Of a stretch of DNA of 64,000 nt, positions 46,722-58,272 are shown in pieces. The number at the start of each line of letters is the position of its first letter. Position 1 is the first letter of the stretch. Both the position numbers and the translations under genes were made by a program. The notes below the pieces were generated by a model. That model was not told the DNA's origin and did no database searches. It saw nothing but the letters and a program-made list of their open reading frames with translations. Origin of the DNA: Impatiens glandulifera (Eukaryota; Streptophyta; Magnoliopsida; Ericales; Balsaminaceae); assembly GCF_907164915.1 (NCBI RefSeq), contig NC_061862.1:90630846-90694845 (forward strand), written 5' to 3'.

Positions 46722-46825
46722 TATGGAGACTTGTGAAAAATATATGTGATAAGTTATGAGATTTAACAATATCAGGAGGATATGCTATGTATTTATAGTA
46801 GTGTAATTGAAATAAGATGGTAATA

Positions 46826-47470
46826 TAGTCATTTCAATTAATTTTATGTGGAGAAATATGACAAACTTTTCATTGTATGGTCATTTCAATTAATTTATGT
46901 GGAGAAATATGACAAACTTTTCATTGTATGATCATTCCAATTAATTTTATGTGGAGAAATAGGACAAGCTTTTCATTATATGGTCATTTCAATTAATTTT
47001 ATGTGGAGAAATATGACAAGCTTCTCATTGTATAGTCATTCCAATTAATTTTATGTGGAAAAATATGACAAGCTTCTCATTGTATAGTCATTCCAATTAA
47101 TTTTATGTGGAGAAATAGGACAAATTTTTCATTGTATGATCATTCCAATTAATTTTATGTGGAGAAATAGGACAAGCTTTTCATTGTATGGTCATTTCAA
47201 TTAATTTTATGTGGAGAAATATGATAAGCTTTTCATTGGATGTTCATTCCAGTTAATTTTATGTGAAGAAATAGGACAAACTTTTCATTGTATGGTCATT
47301 CCAATTAATTTTATGTGGAGAAATAGGACAAGCTTTTCATTGTATGGTCATTCCAATTAATTTTATGTGGAGAAATAGGATAAGATTTTCATTGTATGGT
47401 CATTTCAATTAATTTATGTGGAGAAATAGGACAAACTTTTCATTGTATGGTCATTTCAATTAATTTGAGT
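46826..47470. repeat. 52-bp minisatellite between the two Harbinger genes
   Basis: About 12-13 head-to-tail copies of a 51-52-base unit containing GGTCATTTCAATTAATTTTA, TGTGGAGAAATA and GACAAGCTTTTCATTGTAT. Copies differ at a few positions. The array occupies the intergenic region from which transposase (minus) and ORF1 (plus) diverge, so it probably lies in a bidirectional promoter. Confidence 0.9.
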
Positions 47471-47607
47471 GAATGATCATTTTTAATTCAATGTAATAAT
47501 CATGGTAAGTGTTAGGATTTTACCTATACATTGACATGGATGGTAACATATAATTCACTAAATCTTACCATATGAATTCAATTGAATACATATTTACCTT
47601 CATCCAT

Positions 47608-48606
47608 TGTTAAGAATGTTTGTCCGATCAGCAACCTATAACATATATGAGGATATCATCCTATGTTGGGTTTATATCAAAATTTCTAAGGACCCAATTA
47701 TTGGAATTAATCAAACAAGTGACCGATTATGGTCTCGTATTGAAGAAGCTTTCAATGGAGAAAGGCTGGAGCATTGGGAAATTCGTACTAAAAGATCTAT
47801 GCAAATCCGACTAGATACTATCCAAAAAGCATAAAGGAGACTTAATGCATGCATAAAACAAATTGAGAATATGCATTAAAGCGGTGCTTCAAATGAAGAT
47901 ATTGTGAGTATTAACATATTATTTGATACACTATTACTTATGCATTTTGTATTTAATTATTTGAACTTCACAAATGTTCAAAGCTAAAGTGTTATTCACG
48001 AAAGATTCTAAGTTCAAAGTAAGTTAGAAGTTCGATCATGTGTGGAACATTGTTAAAAATTTTGAAAATTTTAAAGATTGTTCCACAAGTAGTATGAGAA
48101 ATCAATTTGTCAACTATGCCTCTTCTGAGTCACAAAATCCAACTCTAGATTCTGTTGGACAAGCATCCCCCAGTATCTCCTCATTTTCTCTTAACTTGGA
48201 AGATTCAAACACCGGTTCTCCATCTAAAAGACCTATCAGAGTGAAAAAAGCAAAACTGGAAATGAAAAATGATGTTAATACATCATTGACCATAAATGAA
48301 ATGCAAGAAACAAACAAAAAAATTACGGAAGAAATGAGAAGGGCAAATGACCATATGCAAACTCAATTAGATATACAAAATAAACGTTATAAGTTGAAAA
48401 AGAGTAAAGAATACAACAAGACTTTAAAGCAAGATTTGAGTAAAATATAAGATTCAAATGTGCGTGCATTTATTCGAGCTCAACAAGCCCAAATTATGAA
48501 AGAAAGAGCTCAAAATGAAAGTCAACCAGATCCTTCCACCCCGGCTACATTTTCGGACTATTTCAATAATCTTGGAGGAATTGGGGCTAATTTACCAGAT
48601 TATTAA
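47608..48606 (+). pseudogene. Harbinger ORF1 (Myb/SANT-like DNA-binding partner)
   Basis: The first block (47608-47906) carries EDIILCWVYIKISKDPIIGI and WEIRTKRSMQIRLDTIQKA, the trihelix/SANT-like region of PIF/Harbinger ORF1. It ends SGASNEDI at a donor GTGAGT (47906). The second block from about 47970 holds KFDHVWNIVKNFENFKD, a Ser-rich linker, PSKRPIRVKKAKLE and a basic coiled coil, ending NNLGGIGANLPDY at 48606. ORF1 is needed with the transposase and binds DNA; plant genome annotations often mislabel it as glutathione S-transferase T3-like. Stops at 47832, near 47877 and at 48448 inactivate it, and the N-terminus is poor. A decayed copy of its C-terminal half is at 15665-16441. Confidence 0.8.
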
Positions 48607-49088
48607 TTATTATTTATCGTTCATTTCTATTATTTGTGAGCAATTTTAATTATTGTACTATTTATTATGTAACGATAATTGTTGTTTTTTTAATGTATTT
48701 TCTATGTTTATTTGTATCATTTATAATTTATAAAATTTAAGTTATCAAATATAACGTAAAAATATAAAATAAATTAGATAAAATTTCAAGTTTAATAAAT
48801 TTAATAATTTAATTATACATTTAAAAAATATTATAATTTTCTATCTTAAAAGTAAAAAAAATATAAATTGAAGGATTAATTTATATGTACAGAAATTAAA
48901 AGTTATTAAAAAAAAATTTAAGGGATATTTTTGAAAAATGGCCAAAAATGGTGTAATGAACCGTCATAACGCATACATGCGTTTTTTAAAGGGAGAGTGA
49001 ATTCCCATTTTGCAGTTGCGTTTGTCGGACGGTTGGAGCAAAATTTGCTAATGCGTTTGCGTATCCAAGCCGGTTGGAGATGGCCTTA

Positions 49089-49548
49089 CAAAAAAGATTA
49101 GGGTGAACTTAAATAAATAACGAGAAAATTTTGAATAAAACGAATAAATAAAAGTAAGTTTACCATTTTTTTTAACAATTAAATAAATAAAATATTGAAT
49201 TCTATTGAAATTTTTAAAAATATTAGGGGGTAATGTCACATTTTAACCGTAAAAAATTATTATTATTTTTTATTTTTTCAGGGTGTGTCGAGCGAGCCCC
49301 TACACAAATCCGACCCTATTCAAAAATTAACTTTAATTTTCTTCCATACAAACAATGTTCAATAACTGAAATTGAAAATGAAAGTAAAAAACATAAAACA
49401 TAATCATGCCAAATAATTTTTTTTAACTATATATAGATTATGATTACAAAAATAAACACAAAATAACAAATAAAAAAATCAAAGGTTCTTTCTTCTTATC
49501 CTGGTTTGATTGAAACAACCATATCCTCTTTTCCCAGAAATCAAAGAC
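49089..49548. other. Intergenic, nothing recognised
   Basis: AT-rich sequence after the Harbinger right end; no feature seen. Confidence 0.5.
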
Positions 49549-49692
49549 ATGAATCCAGCCCTCTCTAACAACACCCTTCTCATCGATTTCGAATCCGTTC
49601 TATCTAGTAAAAATGAAGAAATCGTCTCCATGTTCAAATTCCTAGAGGACACGGGTCTGAGACCATTTCTAGAAGATCATCATGTTATATAA
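49549..49692 (+). pseudogene. Fragment related to the second ORF at the left edge
   Basis: The frame from ATG 49549 (MNPALSNNTLLIDFESVLSS, then MFKFLEDTGLRPFLEDHHVI) stops at 49692. It aligns by eye with the N-terminus of the 1-1077 product: L-DF-SV followed by -VMF-LE-GLR-FL. The similarity ends at the stop and AT-rich DNA follows, so it is a truncated copy of about 45 residues with its own pyrimidine-rich leader. Confidence 0.55.
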
Positions 49693-50019
49693 TATATATA
49701 AATATATCATTTATACCTTTTCTTTAATGACTTTAATAATATTATTATCATTATTATTTTTTATAGAGCCATACATTTACAGATTCATTTATTTATAATA
49801 ATGATAATATGAACCATTAATTCATTAATTTTTTTTATATTATAAATATATATGTGATAAAATATTTTTAATATAAATAAAATATTTATATATAACATAA
49901 ACTCTGGTTATCGAAGATTCTCCAAATGTGATAGCAACAAAGATTTTAAAGATATAATTTTTTTTTCAAACCACATAAACTTTTAGAATATAATTTTTGA
50001 CACCCATTATTATCGTTCA
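49693..50019. other. Intergenic, nothing recognised
   Basis: AT-rich, no feature seen. Confidence 0.5.
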
Positions 50020-51080
50020 GTATCCACCACCTAAAAAATTAAACATAAACCGATCAACCGGGAAGGAGATATTAGGGGGAAGGACGGGTCCAAAGCAAGT
50101 TGGGTTGATGTATAAAGCCGTAAGCCCGATGGGATGACAAAAGACATGCAGTTCATAGAAGGATATGATCAACCCGAAAATCATATCTCTAAAGCTACCG
50201 ATGCAACCAAGCTCTAACACTTTTCTCTTTATTGAAGGGTCTCATCTTGATCTTCTTCTCTAAAGCAGCGGGAACGCTCACTCGTAGCTCACTCGTAACT
50301 CGTACCGACATATACTAGCACAGTTAATTAAAGTGCTAGTACAACAAGGCTAATGATTCAATTGTCAGTTCTCTACCACGGGCTATAAGACCCTCAACAC
50401 AGACATATGTTGCCCGACACACAAAAGGTATTGTGATTTATTAAATGCAGGCGCTTACTTAGAACCGATTATTTGAAGTCTTTTTCGGCAAGAAAGGGAA
50501 TTTGAACTGGACACCTACGACTCTCTCATCTTTTGAACAGCTTAAGGCTGATCTAATGTCCACTCTAGTGTTGGCTTTGCCGAATTTTCTTTCCCAGAGC
50601 GGTGCCGACCGAAGGTCGGTACTTGACTGATCTGGAGTTTAAACCTCACCTCATTTTGTCATAAGGCTCCGACTATTCAAAGAAGAAATGACGAGTTATG
50701 TTCGAAATGGTGAATTGAAGTAAAGTAGACCGGTGATCCTGTAGTCATTTGTGTCTTTAATAATAAGTCAAGTCAAGAATAATAGAACTAGAGGAGTCAA
50801 AGGCACTCGCCTCATCGAATAAAGGGAAGAGCGAAAAGCCAGGATGGCTTGGTAAACAAGCAACCCTATAAACAAATGGTAATGATCGTCAATTACCAAG
50901 GCCAACTCTTCTAACTTAAAGGAATTAAGATTGCAGACTCTTGGCGAGGAGACCTCAGGATAAGTTGCTAAAACAAAGGGGATGGGATGATCAAAGGGCC
51001 TCTATTTCCGATGCTCAAGATGTTCGACGAAATTAATCCCCATGCCTAGTTATCCTGATCCGAAGTCAAGAGAAAAGTCT
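50020..51080. other. GC-richer mosaic block, possibly mitochondrial-derived
   Basis: About 1 kb with base composition and word use clearly unlike its neighbours and reminiscent of plant mitochondrial intergenic DNA (e.g. CTACCACGGGCTATAAGACC, GAAAAGCCAGGATGGCTTGG). It includes a gypsy RNase H fragment, and plant mitochondrial genomes are known to contain such pieces. No mitochondrial gene can be named, so the assignment rests on composition alone. Confidence 0.35.
50481..50590 (+). pseudogene. Ty3/gypsy RNase H fragment
   Basis: The frame FFGKKGNLNWTPTTLSSFEQ continuing LKADLMSTLVLALPNF matches the RT/RNase H junction of gypsy elements (K-G--F-WT---AFE-LK--L-S-PVLALPDF). Only about 37 residues remain. 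Confidence 0.65.
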
Positions 51081-51084
51081 AACT

Positions 51085-52294
51085 TCTAACTCCATATAAT
51101 AAAAACTTGATTAACAAGAAAGTATAAATAAGTTTAGACCAAAAAGCCATATTGGTTGTTAGACTCATTCTACTTGAGTTAAAATGCTTCATATACCGCA
51201 GAGTGTTTGGACACGAGTATCAATGAAAGAATGACATGGTCATTAAAGAAGATCATAAAAATAAGAAAAATTACCTTTCAAATGGTGCAAACTACAATTG
51301 AAAATGGAAGAGAGGTACTATTCTGGCATGATCCTTGGCTAAATAATATTCTCATTATATTCAAAAAAGAAATGTAAGGAAGTTGAGTTAGAATAGAATA
51401 CATCAAGTACTCATTTACAGACGTCTATGAAGGTAAATGTGATTCACTTATTAGGCATTCTAGAAGGTGATAGAATCCTAAACCTAATGAAGCAGAAACA
51501 ACTCAATAAAAGAAATGATGAAATATGCTGGAAAACAGAAAGCAACGAGAAGTTCATTACATGAAAGACATGGGAAATGGTTAGAACAAGAGGACATAAG
51601 GTAGATTGGCATAATGTGGAATGGTCTCCAATGATTATTCCTCGTTACCAATTTATTCTCTAGCTGATATACAGGAAAATGTTGACAACAAAAGATAGAA
51701 TTCGAAAATACATAAACATTCCTAATATCAACTGTGTCCTATGTTCGGGAGTTGAGGAAAGCATAAACTATTTATTTGGGGAATTCTCTTTTATAATACA
51801 AATCTGGAGGAGATATGTTATAAACATGAACATCATCAACTTTCTAGGATTATGGAAAGAAATCCAAGAGTGGATGAAGAATAAAGAAAAAGGAATATCC
51901 TTCTATGTAAGTATGCTGAAATGCTAATTTGGTGCAGTAATCTACAATATTTGGAAAGAAAGAAACTCAATAAATCACAGTGGAATAAGTAGAAATGCTG
52001 AAGATATTTGGGGAGATATAATTTCAAATGGAAATGCACTCATTCAATCCTTGAGAGAAATCGAAAAGAATAAAAATAATAGAGAGCTCTATCAGATATT
52101 AGATATTTTGTTTGAGAAACTCACAAGTAAAATCAAAGTAAAAACGCTATAGGCGCTAATTGATTGTTGTTGTTGTCTGTAATTCAATTCTTGTTTCATT
52201 GTCAAATCTAGAAGTTGTCTTGATCTGATCTTAAACTTTTATATTTTCCCCTCTTTTGTTTTTTTAATGAAATTACACTAACCTGTTTTCCCAA
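51085..52294 (+). mobile_element. LINE 3' end (5'-truncated, LINE-2 of window)
   Basis: Contains the C-terminal part of a LINE ORF2: IENGREVLFWHDPWLNN (near 51300), then the zinc-binding zf-RVT region LTTKDRIRKYINIPNINCVL with CVLCSGVEESINYLF (51679-51780) and a tail ending LTSKIKVKTL near 52151. A 3' UTR follows, ending TTTTTAATGAAATTACACTA and CCTGTTTTCCC plus an A-run. Endonuclease and the RT core are absent. The left border is uncertain. Confidence 0.75.
51679..52151 (+). pseudogene. LINE ORF2 C-terminus (zf-RVT)
   Basis: Frame 51679-51927 plus its continuation after a stop at 51927 (FGAVIYNIWKERNSINHSGI). The reverse-transcriptase zinc-binding domain is recognisable by LTTKDRI, CVLC and the IWKERN block. 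Inactive because it is truncated and interrupted. Confidence 0.75.
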
Positions 52295-52810
52295 AAAAAA
52301 TGCTTCCTATATCACGTGGGTTCTAAAAGAAGAAGACCACACAAAAAGTTCTAAAGAGAAAATAGGTCTAGAGATTTTTGGTGGGAATTTTCCGGCGATG
52401 AATTCTTGAAATTCTTCTCCAAGAACGTGCACATTCATTCTATTCAAAAATAATAACAAATTAGAAATTCAATCGCATCACCGGTAAAGCAAGAAACGCC
52501 GTCCGTCGATTGAAATACGATCGACACGATTGACACAGTACAATCGACAACACGATCTCCACAAGTGGAACAATTGACACGAACAACCCGATTCTCGAAG
52601 TAAGTATTTCTAACCCTAAATCTTTCAAAATTGTGTCGGCAACTTTTCTGGACGCTTATTTCCTAGTCGCGAGCGTTAGTGTGTTTCTTAATCTTGGGTG
52701 TTCTCGGAAGGTTGACTTTCAAAGAAATTTAGTCGCTAAATCTTCAGGGTTTCTGAATTGCCCTATTTTTACATTTCCTCTAATTTATTGTTGTGTTCTT
52801 CTCTTCAACA

Positions 52811-53034
52811 ATGGGGAAAAAAATAAAAGTAATAAAGTCAAAGAAGTCAAAGAGTTTGTTGTGTAATGTCTCAAGGAGATTGCTTAAGAAGTCATTTAAG
52901 AAAAATATGATAAAAGCAAGGGAAATCAAATGTTTTGGAAAATTCTAAAGAAAATAATGTAGGAAAACAGGGGAAGAAGAAGCCATTAGTCATTTTACAG
53001 GTTTATTAGGAAAACTATTATACATGGACCCAAT
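52811..53034 (+). pseudogene. LINE-3 ORF1, 5' part
   Basis: ATG at 52811 (MGKKIKVIKSKKSKSLLCNV), a basic start. After a frameshift it reads HFTGLLGKLLYMDPI, equivalent to the HFTSLLEKPLYMDPL of LINE-1. The middle of the DUF4283 region (about 700 bases in LINE-1) is absent. It ends at the copia insertion. Confidence 0.65.
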
Positions 53035-53525
53035 TGTTGAGGTGTTCTTTTCCATTGGGTCGGGTTTTAACTTATGGGTAAATAAACGGGTCAGGTTTTT
53101 CTATTATGAAAACAGGTTAGGGTATAAATACATTTTTTAGCATTTTCCTCTTAACATAGTAAGGTTGAGAGTGAGTGAACAAATTTAGGATTTTCTGGTT
53201 CCTTCTTTGTTCTTTGGCTGATCTAGAGAGAGATGTTGGGGGAGCTTTTGATTGTGGAGTATTTCAATCGTTCCCAATGTAATCACTTCTTTCATTTGAG
53301 AGTAGGGTATGTAAGTTTCTACTATTGACATTTCTTTGATTTAGTAAAACTTATCCCTCCCGTGGACGTAGGTCGATTTTGACCGAACCACGTATATTGT
53401 GTTGTTATTATTTTGTTCTTTCAGTTCTGATAAATCGATTATTCGTCATAGACAATTTGGAAACTGATTTGTTACTGGTTTGATTTCTAAGAAGATCCGT
53501 AGTTTTGTTGTTGCAAAACCTAACA
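53035..53525 (+). repeat. 5' LTR of Copia-2
   Basis: 491 bp, TGTTGAGGTG to CCTAACA. Confidence 0.85.
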
Positions 53526-53662
53526 ACGATATCATAGCAGTATTAATTGGTTACTTGTTTTAATATTAGAGCAGAGTGCTTTGCTAATTACCCAATAAAA
53601 TTCAAAGAGGAGATCAACTGGTTTTTTTGCTAGGATTTTCGTTAGTTGTTAAGACTATAATA

Positions 53663-56600
53663 ATGGGGAAATCTAGACCTGATATGGTGTGTCTTAATGG
53701 TACAAACTATATAGGCAATATAAACTGATGATTATTGATCTGTTAGTTTCAAATGATTTGAATGAAGCAATTGAAAATGAGGGTGTTAGACCTAAGAGTA
53801 CAAAAGAGGCTGATTGAAAAAATACATATATAAAGGCGTGTAGCTTTATTCGTTTGTGGGTTGGTGTAAATGTTGTGCACCATGTTGAGAACGAGACTAC
53901 GTCGTATGGTGTGGGGAGTAAACTTGAGGCTCTCTACGCTGGGATGTCAGTAGGGAATAAAACATCACTAGTACGAAGGTTGGTATATCTGAAGTACAAT
54001 GATGATAAACCAATTGCTGAGCACTTGAATGAATTTTAAAATATTTTGAGTCAATTGAGTAGTATGAAGATAAAGTTTGATGATGAGGTGCAAGCACTTT
54101 TAGTCATTGGATCTTTTCCCACAAGTTGGGAGACACTTATTATCACTCTCAACTGCTCAACACCAAATGGTAAAGTCAACATGACATTTGTCACCAGTTC
54201 CTTACTTGATGAGGAGAATCGAAAGGGGGATAAACCCTCTAAATCTGATATGTTGGTGACTTATAGAGGAAGATCAAAGGATAATAGAAGTGGTTTGAGT
54301 ATGTGCAAGTCTAGAAGTAAGTCTAGAGATCTGAAGAAGGATGGTGTTTTCCATTAATTTGGCAAAATGGGTCATTAGAAAAATGAGTGCTGGAAATTTA
54401 AAACGATAAAGCAAAGGGTACGGGAAAAATGAGTGCTGGAAATTTAAAACGATAAAGCAAAGGGTACAGTGAAGCCTAGAGAAAAGAAAAAACATAGTGC
54501 ATATACATCTACTTATGCTTTAGATGGTGAATTAACATTTGCTTTTAAATGTCAAGACTCATGTCTTAGCACGTCTTCAAATGAAACAACATGGATTGTT
54601 GAAACAAGTGCCCCATTCCATATTATTCCAAACAAAGGTTACTTATAGTCCTACAAAGCTTGTGATTATGGTGAGGTTCGCATGGGTAATAGTGGCGTTT
54701 CCAAAATAAAATGTCTTGGTGATATTAGAATCGAGAAAAATATGGGATGTTTCCTAACTTTGAGAAATGTAAGACATGTTCCTGACTTGAGAATGAATTT
54801 TATTTCTACAGAAAACTCGATGATGGAGGCTACCATAATGTTTTCAATGGTAGAGCATGAAAGCTAAGCAAGGGTTCCTTGGTTGTTGCACAAGTTAATA
54901 AATTTTGTTCCTTATACAAGACAAATTTGAAAATTGTCTATGATGTAACATATTTTGTTATGATGGAGTCATCATGTGAGTTGTGGCACACGAGACTAGG
55001 TTACATTAATGAAAAAGGAATGAATGTTTTGATTAAGAGAAATGAGTTTCCGAATCTCAAGGATACTCATTTTGAAACATGTGAGCATTACTTGAAGGGT
55101 AAGTAAAATAGAGTCTCCTTCACTAAGTTGAAGTGGAACTGAAAACGAACATCCTTGAGTTGGTTCATACATATGTATGTGGTTTTATGAAGATTAAATC
55201 CATAGGTGGTGCTTATTATTTTGTAACCTTCATAGACGATGCATCTAGGAATGTTTGGGCATATATATGGTATAAAGTGCCAGGATGAGGTTGCAACAAG
55301 GTTCGAGGTCTTTCACAAGCTGGTTGAAAGAGAGACAAACATAAAACCAATGAGGGTGTGGTCAGATAATGAGGGAGAATACATAGACTCATTTTATGAT
55401 TATTGCAAAGAGCAGGGTATTCGACAGGAACAAACTGTGCCAAAGACTCCACAACAAAATGAAGTGGCAGAGAGGATGAACATAACAATGTTGGAATAAA
55501 TTAAGAGTATGCTCTCCCATTCCAGGTGACTAATAATTTCTAAGCTGAAGACATGAGAAATATAATGTATATGATCAACCGTTCTCCCTCCAAGCCATTG
55601 AATAATAAGTGTGCATAAAGAGTTTGGTCAGGTAAAGATGTTAATTATGACTATTTACGTATTTTTAGTTGTAGAGCCTTTGTGCATGCTCCAAAAGATG
55701 AGAGGTCTAAGCTAGATGCAAAAACCAAACAATGCATATTTTTTGGGTTATGGTGATGAAATGTGGGGATACAAGTGTTATGACCTAGTGGACAAGAAGG
55801 TTTTGAGAATCCGAGATGTGATATTCCTTGAAGATTAGACTATTGAGAATTTTGAAGATGGTGACAAGCTTGATGCACACATACATGATCTTCATGGTCT
55901 TGAGATGTCTCGTGTTGTTGAGAAGACAAGGTCACATGTAGCTTCAGACTCAGATAATAATGATGATATTCCTTAGAGTCAAGTTGTAGGCCATATAAAT
56001 GATATAAAAGCCGACCTTTGTGATAATATTGAGGCTGACTTTAAAGTTCAACAAGAATATTGAAATCAACAGAATCAATAAACATAGGTACTTAGGATGT
56101 CTACTAGGGAGAAAAGATCAAGTTCTAAGTATCCGGCTACTAAGTATGTCTTTCTAACTGATTGTGGGGAGCCTATATGATATAAGGAGGCTTTGAGAAT
56201 GCTCAAAAGAAAGAATGGCTAGCTTCCATGAATGAAGAGATGAAGTCAGCTGAAAAATGACACATATGAACTGGTGGAAAGACCAAAGAATAGAAAAATA
56301 TTACAAAATAAATGGGTGTACAAGATCAAACAAGAAGGTGACGATAGAAATCAAGATATAAGGATATACTGGTTGTCAAAGGTTTTGTCCAGAGACATGG
56401 AATCGATTATGATGAGATTTTCTCAAAGGTAGTGAAAATGACTTCCATCTAGGTGGTGTTAGGTCTAGCTTCTTGTATGGATCTTAAGGTTGAACAATTT
56501 GATGTCAAGACTGCATTTCTTCACGGTGATTTGGATGATGATGTTTATATGGAGCACCTTGAAGTTTAAAATAAGAAAGGTGAGGAAAGAAAGGTGTTCA

Positions 56601-57727
56601 AGCTTATCAAAAGTCTATACGGTTTGAAGCAAACACCAAAGTAGTGGTATCTTAAGTTTGAGTCATTCATGATCATCCACGGGTACATGAAGATGTCTAC
56701 AAATCACTATGTCATTGTGCAAAGCTTTTATTCTAATAATTTTATTATACTTCTTCTATATGTTCATGACATGTTGATTATAGGGAGAGACAAGATCAAG
56801 ATTGCCAATTTGAAAAATGATTTAGCCAAGTATTTTGAGATGAAAGACTTGGGTCAGCAAGACAAATTCTTAGAATGCAGGTCATTTGTGATTGGGTGAA
56901 GAAAATACTAAGGTTGTCTCAAGAGAGAGATATTGAGAAGATTCTAAAAAGGTTTTGTATGGACAAGGCCAAGTCAGTTGTTTGTCCATTGGCTACACAC
57001 TTGAAAATAAACAAGACAATGTTTCCCAAGGATGAATAGGAAATACAAGAAATGTGCAAGGTTCCATACGCTTCAACAATAGGCAGTTTGATGTATGCAA
57101 TAGTCTATACAAGACCAGATATAACTCATGTGGTTGGAGTAGTTAATCGTTTCCTTTTAAATCCTGGTAAGATACACTAGGAAGCAGTTAAGTGACTAAT
57201 GAGATATCTTCGAGGGACCTCCAAATATGTTTTGTGTTATGGTAATGGAAAACCACATACTGAAGGGTTTTCTGATTCAGATATGAGTGGTGATATTGAC
57301 ACAATGAGTTCAAATTCAGGGTATTTTTTTATCTTTAGAGGAGGAAATGCATCATGGCATTCTCATTTACAGAAATGTGTTTCTTTGTCTAGTACAAAAT
57401 TGAATATATTGTCATTACTGAATGTTGTAAGGAAATGAGATAGATGAAAGAATTATTGAAGGAAACAGGTATAACACAAGACAAATTCGTGGTGTTTAGT
57501 GACTCACAATGTGTTATACACCTGAGCAAGAATCCAAGTTTCCATTAATATTCAAAACACATCCAAAGTAGGTACCATTGGATCCGTGAAGTGCTCGAGA
57601 AGGAGTTATACTTGGAGAAAATGCATACAAATGTGAACGAGTTAGATATGATGACAAATGGCTTGTCAAGAGGCAATTATGAGATATGTTATGCCAAAGC
57701 CGGAATGGTTCTAATAGGGGCATCATA
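53663..57727 (+). pseudogene. Copia-2 gag-pol, heavily decayed
   Basis: Gag starts at ATG 53663 (MGKSRPDMVCLNGTNYIGNI). Then LKYNDDKPIAEHLNEF and ILSQLSSMKIKFDDEVQALL, a ruined zinc knuckle near 54360-54400, GAG-pre-integrase CELWHTRLGYINEKGMNVLI (54975-55035), integrase WSDNEGEYIDSFYDYCKEQG (second Asp), RT FIILLLYVHDMLIIG (catalytic YVDD changed to YVHD, near 56755), and RNase H RYLRGTSKYVLCYGNGKPHT. Stops and shifts occur throughout. A 45-base direct duplication lies at 54379-54470 in gag. Confidence 0.85.
54379..54470 (+). repeat. 45-bp tandem duplication at the gag zinc knuckle
   Basis: GAAAAATGAGTGCTGGAAAT and the next 25 bases occur twice, head to tail. Confidence 0.85.
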
Positions 57728-57777
57728 ATGATGAATATTTATAGCAACATTCTCCCATGGCTCGGAAGGGGGGGAAT

Positions 57778-58267
57778 TACTAAGGTGTTACTTGCCATTG
57801 GGTCGGGTTTTAACTTCCGGGTAAGTAAACGGGTCAGAGTTTTCTGTTATGAAAATGGGTTAGGGTATAAATATATTGTTTAGTAATTTTCTCTTAACAT
57901 AATAAGGTTGAGAGAGAGTGAATAGATCTAGGGTTTTTTGGTTCCTTCTTTGTTCTTTGGCTGATCTAGAGAGAGTGGTGGGGGAGATTTTGATTGTGGA
58001 GTATTCCAATCATTCCTAGTATAATCACTTCTTTCATTTGAGAGTAGGGTATGTAAATTTATATTATTGACATTTCTTTAATTTAGTGAAATGTATCCCT
58101 CCCGTGGACGTAGGTCGATTTTGACGAACCACGTATATTGTGTTGTTATTATTTTGTGTTATTTCAGTTTTAGTAAATCTGTTGTTCATCATACACGATT
58201 TGGAAACTGATTTGTTACAAGTTTGATTTCTAAGAAGATCTATAGTTTGCTGTGACAAAATCCAACA
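57778..58267 (+). repeat. 3' LTR of Copia-2
   Basis: 490 bp, starting TACTAAGGTG (mutated TGTTGAGGTG) and ending ATCCAACA. Confidence 0.85.
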
Positions 58268-58272
58268 CCAAT

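Larger units (their letters stand above)
39528..49085. mobile_element. PIF/Harbinger transposon, complete, with nested copia element
   Basis: The ends are GATCATCTCCAATCC (left) and, reverse strand, GGCCATCTCCAACCGG (right), flanked by TTA on both sides (39525-39527 and 49086-49088). Without the 5.5 kb copia insertion the element would be about 4 kb, normal for the family. It carries two genes in divergent orientation: transposase (minus) and the accessory ORF1 (plus), with a 52-bp minisatellite between them. Both genes are damaged, so this copy is non-functional. Confidence 0.85.
53035..58267 (+). mobile_element. Ty1/copia element with two LTRs (Copia-2) inside LINE-3
   Basis: LTRs 53035-53525 and 57778-58267 flank a 4.25 kb interior. 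The target duplication is CCAAT (53030-53034 and 58268-58272). The LTRs differ by roughly a tenth, so this insertion is older than Copia-1. The LTR has TATAAATA near 53113 and the plant copia U5 motif CGTGGACGTAGGTCGATTTT. The primer site is degenerate (CGATATCATAGC), and a G-rich polypurine tract precedes the right LTR. Confidence 0.85.

Noticed and set aside
51183..51192. AAAATGCTTC as a possible left target duplication of LINE-2, matching AAAATGCTTCCTA after its tail
   Set aside because: LINE-like coding sequence seems to extend further left, so the match is probably chance; the same word on the right belongs to the LINE-3 duplication.
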